From: Candidatus Obscuribacterales bacterium
Lineage (GTDB): Bacteria > Cyanobacteriota > Vampirovibrionia > Obscuribacterales > Obscuribacteraceae
Length of the DNA: 64,000 bases
NCBI GenBank assembly: GCA_031292355.1
Contig: JARLHI010000057.1
Span: 248,001-312,000, forward strand
Reading direction: 5' to 3'
Position numbers and translations under genes: made by a program. Below the pieces are notes generated by a model. The model saw only the letters and a list, made by a program, of their open reading frames with translations, was not told where the DNA came from and did not search any database. Position 1 is the first letter of the stretch; each line of letters opens with the position of its first letter. This document shows, piece after piece, positions 41,806 through 50,724 of the stretch.

Positions 41806-42390
41806 AAACCACAGCAGTTGAATTTCATCTGGCCGCTTAGGATATGCGAAGCGATTAATCGCGCCCAGCTCACAGCCCTGGCGTTGATAAAATTTGCAGG
41901 CGGCGATGTTATTATTTTGCGTTTCAATTTTGAGCTGATCGCACCCGCGCTCTAATGCCCATTTTTCTACAGCAGCAAAAAGCAAGGCACCAATACCTTG
42001 CTGACGAAAATCCTCTGCTACACGCAGGTCCCAGAGCACAGCTTGACCAGGCCGATCGATCATATTCACCTCGGCGCAATCGTACGCGATAACGGCCCCA
42101 CCGACCCGCAATCCTTCCGAGCGAGCTACCATAAAACCCCAGCTTTTGAGATCAAATCGTTTTGACCAATCCTTGGGAGCATCACCTTCGCTCGCATCAT
42201 ACTCTTTTATTTCCGGAGCCGCTAAGAGCTTTTCTGTCAAGAGTAAGCCACCAAATCCACTCTTGGCTATATCCAGCTCCAGCAGTCGATCATATTGAAA
42301 AGCAATGGAAACGTTCGCTTGTTCCGCGATAGTAGCTATCGACTCTTCTTTTATGTCAACTTGTGGAAAATCATAGCCATCTTTTCGCAT
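41791..42390 (-). CDS. GNAT acetyltransferase, streptothricin-acetyltransferase-like
   Basis: 199 residues. LWDLRVAEDFRQQGIGALLFAAVEKWALERGCDQLKIETQNNNIAACKFYQRQGCELG contains the acetyl-CoA loop (RQQGIG) and the 'ETQNNN.ACKFY...G..LG' ending, followed by DEIQLLWF. From memory this pattern is shared by streptothricin N-acetyltransferases (Sat). The true substrate may be another amine. Convergent with hoxW. Confidence 0.8.
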   Translation of the reverse strand: MRKDGYDFPQVDIKEESIATIAEQANVSIAFQYDRLLELDIAKSGFGGLLLTEKLLAAPEIKEYDASEGDAPKDWSKRFDLKSWGFMVARSEGLRVGGAVIAYDCAEVNMIDRPGQAVLWDLRVAEDFRQQGIGALLFAAVEKWALERGCDQLKIETQNNNIAACKFYQRQGCELGAINRFAYPKRPDEIQLLWFKQLC

Positions 42391-42428
42391 AACTATGATT
42401 TTACCTGGTCCAAAAGTATTACCGCAAA

Positions 42429-42974
42429 TTATTTCGTCGCCGAACGTTGTTCTGAATTCAGACTATCCGGCACACTCATATTCGGAAAACCGAGGCGACG
42501 CTTCAAATCTGCAATTCTAAGTTCAGCAAGCCCACCTTGCGTTGTCTGCAGGTCGCTTTCTCCAAACAGGGCAGCGACGGTCGATGCGACAGTCGGCACA
42601 TTCGTAGCAGGGATCCAGTTTTTGATCGCTCCACGCAACTGCTCCACCGAGACCGGCTTGAACAGAAAGTCGTCCATACCAGAAGAGATACAGGCCGCTC
42701 TGTCTGTATAACCGGTGACGCCGATGATTGGAGTTCGTGTGCGGTGATCCCGATGTTCAAATTCGCGAATTCTTTTGGTAGCCTCGATGCCATCCAGATT
42801 AGGCATCATTACATCCATAAAAATCAAATCGTAATTTTCATTCTGCACCGCACTCACCGCCTGCAGACCATCTTCTACGAGATCTGGCACTATATCGAGA
42901 AGCATCAGCTGCTGTGCTACGACTTTTCTTACTACCGCAGAATCATCGGCCAGCAGTACTTTGTAGTTTTCCAT
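42429..42974 (-). CDS. Single-domain response regulator (CheY-like receiver)
   Basis: 181 residues: VLLADDSAVVRKVVAQQL, IFMDVMMPNLDGIEATKRI (phospho-acceptor Asp), IIGVTGYT and FLFKPVS form a complete receiver. The remaining 60 residues have no recognised output domain. GGAG precedes the ATG, inside the end of the kinase gene; the two overlap by 32 bases. Together they resemble a hybrid kinase split into two proteins. Confidence 0.92.
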   Translation of the reverse strand: MENYKVLLADDSAVVRKVVAQQLMLLDIVPDLVEDGLQAVSAVQNENYDLIFMDVMMPNLDGIEATKRIREFEHRDHRTRTPIIGVTGYTDRAACISSGMDDFLFKPVSVEQLRGAIKNWIPATNVPTVASTVAALFGESDLQTTQGGLAELRIADLKRRLGFPNMSVPDSLNSEQRSATK

Positions 42975-44412
42975 CGTTTACTCCAGTACGGAACATGAAC
43001 CAGAAAATCGAGCCACCATTTGGCTCACTTAAGACTTCAATTTGACCATCCATCATCTGAGCAAACCGCTTTGCTATGTATAGACTGAGACCGGCACCTC
43101 CAAAGTTCCGTCGGATGCTTCCATCAACTTGGACAAATGGTAAAAAGAGCTTTTTCAGTCCTTCCTCGTCAATACCAATGCCCGTGTCGGCAACCGTTAT
43201 ACGGATGAGGTCTTGAACTCTCTCTATACTGATTTGCACGCCTCCCAGGTCAGTGAATTTGATGGCATTAGACACAAGCGTTTGCAAGATCTGGCTGACT
43301 TTGTCTTGATCTGCAATGACGATCTCAGGAACAGCTGGTTCCTCAGATATAATCAAAGACAGATTTTTTAGAGAAGCTGCGGCTCTGTTTCTGTTTGCGA
43401 CTTCAAGAATGGCTTTGCGCAAGTCAAAGGGCTCCACGTTCAATACCATTTCAGAACGTTGCAAACGAGAAAAATTGAGCAAATCATTCAAGACTGCAAG
43501 CAATTCTTGTGACGAAGAAAGAAGCAGGCTTGAGTAATCGCCGGCTGCGTCCGGCAATGAAAGATGATTGAGCAATTCGGCAGCTCCCAAAATTCCAGTC
43601 ATAGGTGTGCGTATCTCGTGACTGATATTAGCCATGAATTGAGCTTTTAAAGCATTGGATTGATGAGCCTCAGTAAGAGCGTCATAGGCTACTAATTCGG
43701 CCGCCTTAGTGCGATCCACTTCTGCCTGCAGAGAAAGTATTTTTGCCTGGTCTTTCTTCATCACAACACGCAAGGTGATTATGCTAAAGCTGATGGTCAA
43801 CAGCGCAATTAGCACTAGCAACACTCTTGTACCGGCTGACTGCTCAGTCAAATCGGTAAGCGCATTACTTCTTTTCTGCAAAAAAGACATCTGCCTTTTT
43901 TCAATGAAACTCAATGTTTCATCGAGTTCTTTTTTAGCTTGATCTTGCCTGTGTAAAGAGACTAGAGATAGCGATGGTTGTTTGACCAATTCATCGTTGA
44001 AAGCAATTGCTCTATTTAATCGGGGCCACATTTCTGTCTGTAAAATGTAGCGCGATAGCGGGCGACGCGCGAGCAAAGTCGAGTCGAGCGCTTCCGCAAG
44101 AAGAGTGCTTCGTGTCTGCTTGTAGGCGTTTAGATATTTCGGTTCCTTCGTAAGTAAATAACTACGCACGCTCATATCGGCTCTGGCTACGCTAATTAGC
44201 ATTTGTTGCGCACTACGATAAACATCGCGTGTGTGACTGACACCGACGAAAGCATCTTCTTCGCGATTAGAAATCAATAAAAGCAGCAAAGCAGAGCCAG
44301 CCACCGCCAGCAAAGCGACAAATAGCGAAGAAAAATCATTAACGGTAACGGCATAATTCGCCCTTTTGCTGTGACGCTTTGGGTTCCATCGTGCCAGTAG
44401 TGCAGAGTTCAT
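42943..44412 (-). CDS. CHASE3 membrane histidine kinase
   Basis: 489 residues from the ATG at 44412 (GGATGG upstream; an upstream start at 44487 is possible). Helix 1 (LFVALLAVAGSALLLLL) and helix 2 (VLLVLIALLTISFSIITL) bound an extracytoplasmic CHASE3 domain (VGVSHTRDVYRSAQQML...SYLLTKEPKYLNAYKQTR). A coiled coil leads to HisKA (FMANISHEIRTPMTGILGAAELL) and HATPase_c (LVSNAIKF, DTGIGI, GGAGLSLYIAKR). The ligand is unknown. Transcribed with the receiver gene. Confidence 0.92.
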   Translation of the reverse strand: MNSALLARWNPKRHSKRANYAVTVNDFSSLFVALLAVAGSALLLLLISNREEDAFVGVSHTRDVYRSAQQMLISVARADMSVRSYLLTKEPKYLNAYKQTRSTLLAEALDSTLLARRPLSRYILQTEMWPRLNRAIAFNDELVKQPSLSLVSLHRQDQAKKELDETLSFIEKRQMSFLQKRSNALTDLTEQSAGTRVLLVLIALLTISFSIITLRVVMKKDQAKILSLQAEVDRTKAAELVAYDALTEAHQSNALKAQFMANISHEIRTPMTGILGAAELLNHLSLPDAAGDYSSLLLSSSQELLAVLNDLLNFSRLQRSEMVLNVEPFDLRKAILEVANRNRAAASLKNLSLIISEEPAVPEIVIADQDKVSQILQTLVSNAIKFTDLGGVQISIERVQDLIRITVADTGIGIDEEGLKKLFLPFVQVDGSIRRNFGGAGLSLYIAKRFAQMMDGQIEVLSEPNGGSIFWFMFRTGVNDGKLQSTAGR

Positions 44413-44558
44413 CGACCATCCGAATTCAGAGCTTACTGTCAATATAACTCTAAATACATGCTCAGGTTGTGATCGACTTGTGAACAATCGACTACAAGCG
44501 CGAAAATTTATATCAACGCAAATTGAGCATCTATGAGGCTTTCAGGGCAGAGCAAAAA

Positions 44559-45896
44559 CTAGTGAATATGTATATTCGCTTCTTTGCGATACTCTTCCAT
44601 TTTGTCCCACTCGAGAACTTCAGGACGCGAAGTAATAAGCTGATTCCAGGTGATATGTGGTCGGCCTGTATCTACCTGAACCATCGTGATGCAATCGTTG
44701 ACCGGACACACAGTTGAGCACAACGCACAACCCACGCAGTCTTCGGCGCGCACGACTGGACGCAATCTATCGTTTGCTTCATTGGTGAGTTTGAGATCTT
44801 TTAAATCAATGCATTGATGAGCGGCATCGTTACAAGCGATAAAACACAGATTGCACTGAATGCATTTGCTTTGATTGATTTCGGCAACCGACTGAAATCC
44901 CAGGTCGAAATCTCCAAAAGAAGAAATGCGAGGCAGAGATTTGCCGATGAAATCATTGACCGACTGAAAGCCTTTGTCGTCCATCCAGTTAGACATGCCA
45001 TCGATCATGTCCTCGACTATGCGAAAACCCCAGTGCATTACAGCAGTGGCGACCTGTACGCTGCTTGCTCCAAGAAGCATAAACTCAACAGCATCCTGCC
45101 AGGTTTCAACACCACCCATACCAGAGATGGGCAATCTCAAACGTTGAATTTCTGGATCGGCAGCTACTGCGCTGAGTAAGTGCAGAGCAATTGGCTTTAC
45201 AGCAGGACCAGCATATCCTCCATGACCGCCTTTACCACCGACATTAGGACGTAACTCAAAGGTGTCTAAATCAACGCCCATAATGCTATTGATGGTGTTG
45301 ATTAAGGATAGAGCACTAGCTCCGCCTTTAGCCGCGGCTCTTGCTGGCACGACAATGTCGGTGACATTAGGCGTCAATTTGACAATTACTGGCTTGGTCG
45401 CCACCTCCATCACCCACTCGGTGACCATGCAAGTGTATTCAGGCACTTGACCCATTGCGGATCCCATGCCTCTTTCAGACATACCGTGAGGGCAGCCAAA
45501 ATTCAACTCAAAGCCATCACAACCGGTCTCTTCAGAGCGTCGAATAACATCTTGCCAGGCTTCTTTTTTTGATTCAACCATGGCTGAAACAATGACAGCG
45601 TGCTCTGGGAAATTCCGCTTCACTTCAGCGATTTCTTTTAAATTCAATTCGATCGGTCGATCGCTAATTAGCTCCACATTATTGAGACCGATGATTTTAC
45701 TGCCTTTGTAATCGATGGTGCCGTAACGATTGCTGACGTTCAAAACGGGAGCACCGATTGTCTTCCAGACAGCGCCTCCCCAGCCTTGCTCAAATGCCTT
45801 TTGCACCTGATAGGCCGAATTACTTGGAGGCGCTGAAGCTAACCAGAAGGGATTAGGCGATTTGATACCAGCAAAGTCTACTTTTAAATCAGCCAT
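44559..45896 (-). CDS. preA: NAD-dependent dihydropyrimidine dehydrogenase subunit PreA
   Basis: 445 residues from the ATG at 45896 (GAAGGG upstream). FMN-binding TIM barrel of the dihydroorotate dehydrogenase type (NPFWLASAPPSN, VSAMVESKKE, NFGCPHGMSERGMGSAMGQVPE, IVKLTPN, LPISGMGGVETW). Two C-terminal [4Fe-4S] motifs follow: CIQCNLCFIACND and CVGCALCSTVCPV. It reduces uracil or thymine. Where many dihydropyrimidine dehydrogenases have a catalytic Cys (ACGQ) this protein has Met148 (AMGQ); see findings. It follows preT with a 1-base gap. Last gene of the operon. Confidence 0.92.
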   Translation of the reverse strand: MADLKVDFAGIKSPNPFWLASAPPSNSAYQVQKAFEQGWGGAVWKTIGAPVLNVSNRYGTIDYKGSKIIGLNNVELISDRPIELNLKEIAEVKRNFPEHAVIVSAMVESKKEAWQDVIRRSEETGCDGFELNFGCPHGMSERGMGSAMGQVPEYTCMVTEWVMEVATKPVIVKLTPNVTDIVVPARAAAKGGASALSLINTINSIMGVDLDTFELRPNVGGKGGHGGYAGPAVKPIALHLLSAVAADPEIQRLRLPISGMGGVETWQDAVEFMLLGASSVQVATAVMHWGFRIVEDMIDGMSNWMDDKGFQSVNDFIGKSLPRISSFGDFDLGFQSVAEINQSKCIQCNLCFIACNDAAHQCIDLKDLKLTNEANDRLRPVVRAEDCVGCALCSTVCPVNDCITMVQVDTGRPHITWNQLITSRPEVLEWDKMEEYRKEANIHIH

Positions 45897-45897
45897 A

Positions 45898-47304
45898 CTA
45901 TTCGCCCTTCGCTTGAACTGGAGAGGAAACACTTGCCGTATTGGAGTTACTCAATAAGTTATGAATGCCTTTAGCGGCGATTTTGCCATCTTGCACCGCC
46001 ATCACAGTTGATGCCTCACCGTGACTACGAATACAATCGCCACCAGCAAATATTTTAGGGTGATCCGTGGCATTGGTTAGTGGATCAACAGCAATATAGC
46101 CTTTGGTTGTTTTGATACCAAATTGAGCCAATCGTTCGGTGACAGAAGTGTGCTTTTTCTGGCCGATGGCTTTAATCACCATGTCGCAAGGCATAACAAA
46201 TTCGGAACCAGGTACGGGTTCTGGCGCTCTTCTACCGGAGGCGTCAGGAGGACCTAAATCCATGCGCAAGCACTCGAGACCTTCTACATTCTTCTCGCCA
46301 ATCACTCTGACCGGCTGAGAAAGAAAAGAAAAGCCAACACCCTCTCGCAAAGCAAATTCGTATTCGAAGTGATAAGCAGGCATTTCTGCTTCGGAGCGTC
46401 GATAAACTATCGTTACTCTTTCTGCTCCCAGCCGTCTTGCAATAGTGGCACAGTCAATAGCTGTGTTGCCGGCGCCAATTACACAAATTCTTTGTCCAAA
46501 TTTTATTGATGATAGTTCTTTCGTTTTTGTCTCTTCAATAAAGTCTAACCCGTCGACGACACCAGAAAGTGTCTCACCGACAATTCCCAGATCGGGTACA
46601 GCACCCAGGCCTACGCTGACAAATACAGCATCAAAATCTTTGAGCAGTCGCTCGAATGTGATATCGACGCCAACAGTCACATTATTTTCGAATTTGACAC
46701 CCATCTCTTCAATCATGTGCACTTCAGCAAGGCTTACTTCTACAGGTTCGCGAAAAACTACGATGCCATAAGTATCGAGCCCCCCCGACAATTGCTTTCG
46801 CTCGAAGCAAGTGACGTCGTAACCGAGCTTCGCCAGCTCTCCTCCGCAAGAAAGACCAGCTGGACCAGCACCAACGACAGCTACTTTAAAGCCGTTGTCT
46901 TTTCCCTTTTGAAAAAATTTGATTTCTTTGTTGCGAGCGTAGTCCATGGCATAACGCTGCAACCGGCCGATGGCAATGGGCTTGTGGTCTTCTTGCAGCA
47001 CACAGGCACCTTCGCACAATTCTTCAACCGGGCACACACGAGAACATGAAGCACCAAGCAAATTCGCCTCGAGAATGGTTCTCGCCGAGCCTTTGACGTT
47101 ACTGGTGGAAATTTTCTTGATGAAAGTTGGAATATCAATATGTGTCGGACAGGCCACCATGCACGGTGCGTCATAGCAATAGAGACAACGATTCGCCTCT
47201 TGAACCGCTTCGCGTGCCGTCAAAACAGGATGGACTTCCTGAAAACGCTCTTCAAGATCCATTTCCCACGCTTTATATTTTGCAGGTTTATAATGTTCGG
47301 CCAT
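45898..47304 (-). CDS. preT: NAD-dependent dihydropyrimidine dehydrogenase subunit PreT
   Basis: 468 residues from the ATG at 47304; a TTG four codons earlier is possible. The N-terminal Fe-S domain has CLYCYDAPCMVACPTHID and CSRVCPVEELCEGAC. It is followed by FAD (VVGAGPAGLSCGGELAKLG) and NADH (VIGAGNTAIDCATIARRLGAERV) Rossmann folds, as in glutamate synthase small subunits. The pairing with preA and the N-terminal cysteine set support PreT, which passes electrons from NADH to PreA. Confidence 0.92.
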   Translation of the reverse strand: MAEHYKPAKYKAWEMDLEERFQEVHPVLTAREAVQEANRCLYCYDAPCMVACPTHIDIPTFIKKISTSNVKGSARTILEANLLGASCSRVCPVEELCEGACVLQEDHKPIAIGRLQRYAMDYARNKEIKFFQKGKDNGFKVAVVGAGPAGLSCGGELAKLGYDVTCFERKQLSGGLDTYGIVVFREPVEVSLAEVHMIEEMGVKFENNVTVGVDITFERLLKDFDAVFVSVGLGAVPDLGIVGETLSGVVDGLDFIEETKTKELSSIKFGQRICVIGAGNTAIDCATIARRLGAERVTIVYRRSEAEMPAYHFEYEFALREGVGFSFLSQPVRVIGEKNVEGLECLRMDLGPPDASGRRAPEPVPGSEFVMPCDMVIKAIGQKKHTSVTERLAQFGIKTTKGYIAVDPLTNATDHPKIFAGGDCIRSHGEASTVMAVQDGKIAAKGIHNLLSNSNTASVSSPVQAKGE

Positions 47305-47349
47305 TTTTTTTCTCAATGCAGAAGAATTATTTGACTTGAGCCGTTTCGG

Positions 47350-47393
47350 TTAAAGATAGAGTTAAAGATAGAGTTAAAGATCGTCTTAAAGAT
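47350..47393. repeat. Four tandem 12-bp repeats after the nitrilase stop
   Basis: TTAAAGAT occurs at 47350, 47362, 47374 and 47386, exactly 12 bases apart; intervening bases are mostly AGAG or CGTC. The array lies between preT and the amidohydrolase gene. On the minus strand it continues the reading frame of the upstream gene beyond its TAA with repeating Ile-Phe-Asn-Ser codons. Confidence 0.85.
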
Positions 47394-47399
47394 CGCAAT

Positions 47400-48287
47400 T
47401 TAAAGTGCAACGAGTGAATCGTAAGTTTCAGGACGACGATCTCTATAGAACTGCCAGGTTTGACGCACTTCTTCAATCTCATCGAGGTTTAAATCACAGC
47501 TAATCAATTCTTCCTTATCGCGACTGGCTTGGGCGATAATTTGACCGCGGGGATTGCAGAAATAGCTAGAACCATAAAATTCACCGATATTCCATGGTGC
47601 TTCTGTGCCAACGCGATTGATAGCGCCGACGAAATAGCCATTGGCCGCAGCGTGCGCTGGTTGCTCGAGCTTCCACAAATATTCAGACAAGCCGGCAACT
47701 GTAGCTGATGGATTGAAAACAATCTCCGCTCCAGCTAAACCAAGCGCGCGGGCACCTTCTGGAAAATGTCGATCGTAACAGATGTAGACGCCGATGGTGG
47801 CATATTGGGTTTTAAAAACAGGATAGCCAAGGTTGCCTGGTCGGAAGTAGAATTTTTCCCAGAAACCAGGCGCCACTTGCGGTATATGCGATTTGCGATA
47901 TTTACCAAGGTAAGTGCCATCAGCGTCGATGACTGCGGCGGTATTATAGAGGATGCCTTTTTGTTCCTTCTCATAGAGGGGAACAACGAGAACCATCGAA
48001 TATTTCTTGGCAATTTCCTTTAACTGAGTAGTTGTCGGTCCATCTGGAATCGCTTCCGCTGCGTCATACCATGTCGAATTCTGCTCTGCGCAAAAATACG
48101 GGCCGTTGAAGATTTCCTGATAACAAAGAATTTTGACACCTTTGTCATAGGCGTCTTTTGTATATTTGAGATGTTTCTCCAGCATCGATTCTTGAATTCG
48201 AGCGATAGTTTTTTTATCAGTGCCATTGCCAGTAGTGGCAATATCATTTTTGGTCTGGATTAAGCCGCAATTGACCACATTCGACAT
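47400..48287 (-). CDS. Nitrilase-superfamily beta-ureidopropionase
   Basis: 295 residues. Catalytic triad Glu-Lys-Cys: CYQEIF, KYRKSHIP and YICYDRHFPEGAR. The pattern matches N-carbamyl-beta-alanine amidohydrolases (HFPEGARALGLAGAEIVFNPSA). Reaction: N-carbamoyl-beta-alanine to beta-alanine, CO2 and ammonia, the last hydrolytic step of reductive pyrimidine breakdown. GGAG precedes the ATG. Second gene of the operon. Confidence 0.93.
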   Translation of the reverse strand: MSNVVNCGLIQTKNDIATTGNGTDKKTIARIQESMLEKHLKYTKDAYDKGVKILCYQEIFNGPYFCAEQNSTWYDAAEAIPDGPTTTQLKEIAKKYSMVLVVPLYEKEQKGILYNTAAVIDADGTYLGKYRKSHIPQVAPGFWEKFYFRPGNLGYPVFKTQYATIGVYICYDRHFPEGARALGLAGAEIVFNPSATVAGLSEYLWKLEQPAHAAANGYFVGAINRVGTEAPWNIGEFYGSSYFCNPRGQIIAQASRDKEELISCDLNLDEIEEVRQTWQFYRDRRPETYDSLVAL

Positions 48288-48352
48288 CAGTGCATTCTCC
48301 TAACGAAACCAGTGAATAAATCCGCGATCAATTGTGAACGCTCGAGAAAAGG

Positions 48353-49660
48353 CTAGGCAACAGGAATTTTAGCGGTTTTCTCGAGGGTCTTCTTTAAGGT
48401 GGAAAGCATTGTGTCAGCATTTTCCTTTGTGATGCACATCGGTGGCTTGATGCGAATTGTGCAGCCATAGAGTCCACCCTTACCCAGAATCACACCAGCA
48501 TTTTTGGCTTCCTCTACGATATATGCAGCTTCTTTAGCCATGGGCTCTTTATTTGGACCGGCAATTTCCACGCCAAGCATGAGACCTTTGCCGCGAATAT
48601 CGGCCAGAATCGGAAACGACTTTTGCAGATCTTTTAAACCATCGACGATATATTGACCGACCACTTTGGCATTTTGCGAAAGTTTCTCTTCCTCTATGGT
48701 TTCCAACACGGCAAGAGCGGTTGTAGACGAAATGGGATTGCCGCCAAAAGTGTTGATTTGCTGTTTTTGGCCGTGGCTGGCAATTTCATCGGTGGTGATG
48801 AATGCACCAATAGGCAGTCCATTAGCTAGCCCCTTAGCCATAGTGATAAAATCTGGTTGTACACCGTACTCGGTGATACCAAACCAGTGATTGCCAGTGC
48901 GGCCAACTCCAGTTTGCACTTCGTCAGCAATGAATAAAACACCATATTTTTCCAGAATCTTTTTCACTTGTTTGAAATATTCCGGATGCGGTGTAATAGC
49001 TCCACCGACTCCTTGAATGGGTTCGGCGATCATCACGGCAGGTTTGCCGCTCGTTTGCGTTTGAATGACTCGCTCGACGTCCTGGGCACATTCCAAATTG
49101 CAGCTTTCTGGTTTTTGACCAAAAGGACAGCGGAAGCAATAGCAGTTTTCGGCAAAAGCGATGCCTGCTGCAGGCATTAAATCTGGTCGCCAGTTGTGAT
49201 TGGAAGTCAAACTTGATGCCAGGTGCGATTCACCATGATAAGAGTGCTTCAAAACAATCACTTCATTTCTGCCTGATGCCAGTTTAGCCAGGCGTATAGC
49301 AGCTTCATTGGCTTCCGTGCCCGAATTAGTGACAAATGTTTTGCACAGGTTGCCTGGCGCAATCTCAGCTAATTTTTCAGCAAGGTCAACCATCGGCTGT
49401 GTCATGAAAATCGTCGATGTATGCTGCAAGGTCTGCACTTGCTCGACGGTTTTTGCAGCCACTTTAGGATGGCAATGACCGACGCTGACCGTGACTATAC
49501 CGGCAAACATATCGAGGTATTCTTTCCCCGTTTCATCATAGAGAAACTGCATCTTTCCACGCACCAAATGCGGTGGATCAGAATAGAGGTGTTTGACACC
49601 TGGGACAATAAACTTGTCCCGCTTCTTTCTTAAATCCTCGCGACTGAGAAAGGTTTTCAC
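48353..49660 (-). CDS. Class III PLP aminotransferase (beta-alanine/AGXT2-like)
   Basis: 435 residues. GTG start at 49660, chosen because AGGAGG lies about 5 bases upstream; a GTG two codons earlier overlaps that site. Motifs: FVTNSGTEANEAAIRLAKL, HSYHGES, ADEVQTGVGRTG and the PLP lysine in ITMAKGLANGLPIGAF. A Cys-rich insert (CYCFRCPFGQKPESCNLEC) is found in AGXT2-like enzymes. Likely moves the amino group of beta-alanine to an oxo acid. First gene of the operon. Confidence 0.92.
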   Translation of the reverse strand: MKTFLSREDLRKKRDKFIVPGVKHLYSDPPHLVRGKMQFLYDETGKEYLDMFAGIVTVSVGHCHPKVAAKTVEQVQTLQHTSTIFMTQPMVDLAEKLAEIAPGNLCKTFVTNSGTEANEAAIRLAKLASGRNEVIVLKHSYHGESHLASSLTSNHNWRPDLMPAAGIAFAENCYCFRCPFGQKPESCNLECAQDVERVIQTQTSGKPAVMIAEPIQGVGGAITPHPEYFKQVKKILEKYGVLFIADEVQTGVGRTGNHWFGITEYGVQPDFITMAKGLANGLPIGAFITTDEIASHGQKQQINTFGGNPISSTTALAVLETIEEEKLSQNAKVVGQYIVDGLKDLQKSFPILADIRGKGLMLGVEIAGPNKEPMAKEAAYIVEEAKNAGVILGKGGLYGCTIRIKPPMCITKENADTMLSTLKKTLEKTAKIPVA

Positions 49661-50000
49661 GGCCACCTCCTGAAATCAAAATGAAAAATAAAGACCACGC
49701 CGTTATCGCCGCAACAGATTTGCTTCGAACGTGCCGAGATGCCAGAGTCAATTGCAGTTCTATATCTAAAGATGTAACAAATAGTACCCAGTCATTGTAA
49801 ACAAGGTCAACAGTTCTTGATTAATGCTTGCTCATTGCTCGTAAAATACTGCTTTGAGAAAGTGGCTCGATGATTCCTTCCCAGTGGATGGAGACAACGG
49901 CATCAATTATTTTTCGCTAAGGCTGTTGGAAACTGACCTTCGAAAGATCTGTTTCACTCGGTTTGACATTCGTTCTCCATCTATATGTACCTGTGGCTCT
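49661..50000. other. Divergent promoter region, no gene supported
   Basis: 340 bases between the aminotransferase and a plus-strand acetyltransferase. The acetyltransferase frame is open upstream to a TTG at 49854, but the protein family does not extend there. Confidence 0.4.
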
Positions 50001-50522
50001 ATGAATTCTGCCATCACGCTCACTCCATTTCAGACAGGCTCTCCTCTTTTAGAGACGGCGACGCAAATTTACACTGAAACCTGGAGCTTCAATTTTGAAG
50101 ACACTATCGATTTCGTGCGCTGGTACGCGGAATGTCGCGGCTTTGTTGGTTTTGTTGCGACCAAAGACGAAATTCCAGTAGCCATGGGCTTTGGCATAGA
50201 GTCCATTCCGGGCAACTGGTGGCACGACATCGTCACGACGGCCGTCGGGCGCGACAATCCAGCCTTGAGAAATGCCTGGGCATTGGTTGAATTCTGTGTC
50301 CTGGAAAAATATCGCAACGAAGGCGTTGGCACTCTTTTGCACGACAAACTCTTAGAAACGCAAGTTTATCCCCGTCTGCTTTTATCAACTCGCGTCGAAA
50401 ACGAGGGAGCAAGGCGCTTTTACGAACGAAAGCACTGGCAGTGTCTGCACCCTGGTGTCGTATTTGGAGCCGGCGAACCGGCTTATATGATCATGAGCCG
50501 AGATACCAAGCTGCAAAAATGA
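50001..50522 (+). CDS. GNAT acetyltransferase
   Basis: 173 residues from the ATG at 50001, where the GNAT fold begins (ITLTPFQTGSPLLETATQIYTETW). LVEFCVLEKYRNEGVGTLLHDKLLE is the acetyl-CoA motif, and LLLSTRVENEGARRFYERKHW is the C-terminal part. Substrate unknown. No clear ribosome binding site. A short inverted repeat follows the stop. Confidence 0.78.
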   Translation: MNSAITLTPFQTGSPLLETATQIYTETWSFNFEDTIDFVRWYAECRGFVGFVATKDEIPVAMGFGIESIPGNWWHDIVTTAVGRDNPALRNAWALVEFCVLEKYRNEGVGTLLHDKLLETQVYPRLLLSTRVENEGARRFYERKHWQCLHPGVVFGAGEPAYMIMSRDTKLQK

Positions 50523-50544
50523 ACAAATCAACAGTTATTTGTTC
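50521..50544. terminator. 8-bp inverted repeat after the GNAT gene
   Basis: GAACAAAT (50521-50528) pairs with ATTTGTTC (50537-50544), beginning within the stop codon. AT-rich and without a T-run, so a weak terminator at best. Confidence 0.35.
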
Positions 50545-50624
50545 ATTACTAGTTCGATACTCAAGAAGCTTGTTCCTTGACACCGGGCTTTGCCGATTGA
50601 TAGGATTGCTTTCCTGGCTGCTTT

Positions 50625-50697
50625 GGGTTCGTAGCTCAGCCGGTAGAGCACTCGGCTTTTAACCGAATGGTCGTGCGTTCGAATCGCACCGGACCCA
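50625..50697 (+). tRNA. tRNA-Lys (TTT anticodon)
   Basis: 73 bases. Acceptor GGGTTCG pairs with CGGACCC (one G-T pair) plus discriminator A. D arm GCTC...GAGC. Anticodon loop CTTTTAA gives UUU. T arm GTGCG-TTCGAAT-CGCAC. The first anticodon-stem pair is a C-A mismatch. The CCA end is not encoded. Confidence 0.95.
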
Positions 50698-50724
50698 AAT
50701 TTTTTCCAATTGAATAGATGCTTC

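Noticed and set aside
47350-47393. CRISPR array
   Set aside because: Repeats are 12 bases with no spacers of CRISPR size and no cas genes in the window.
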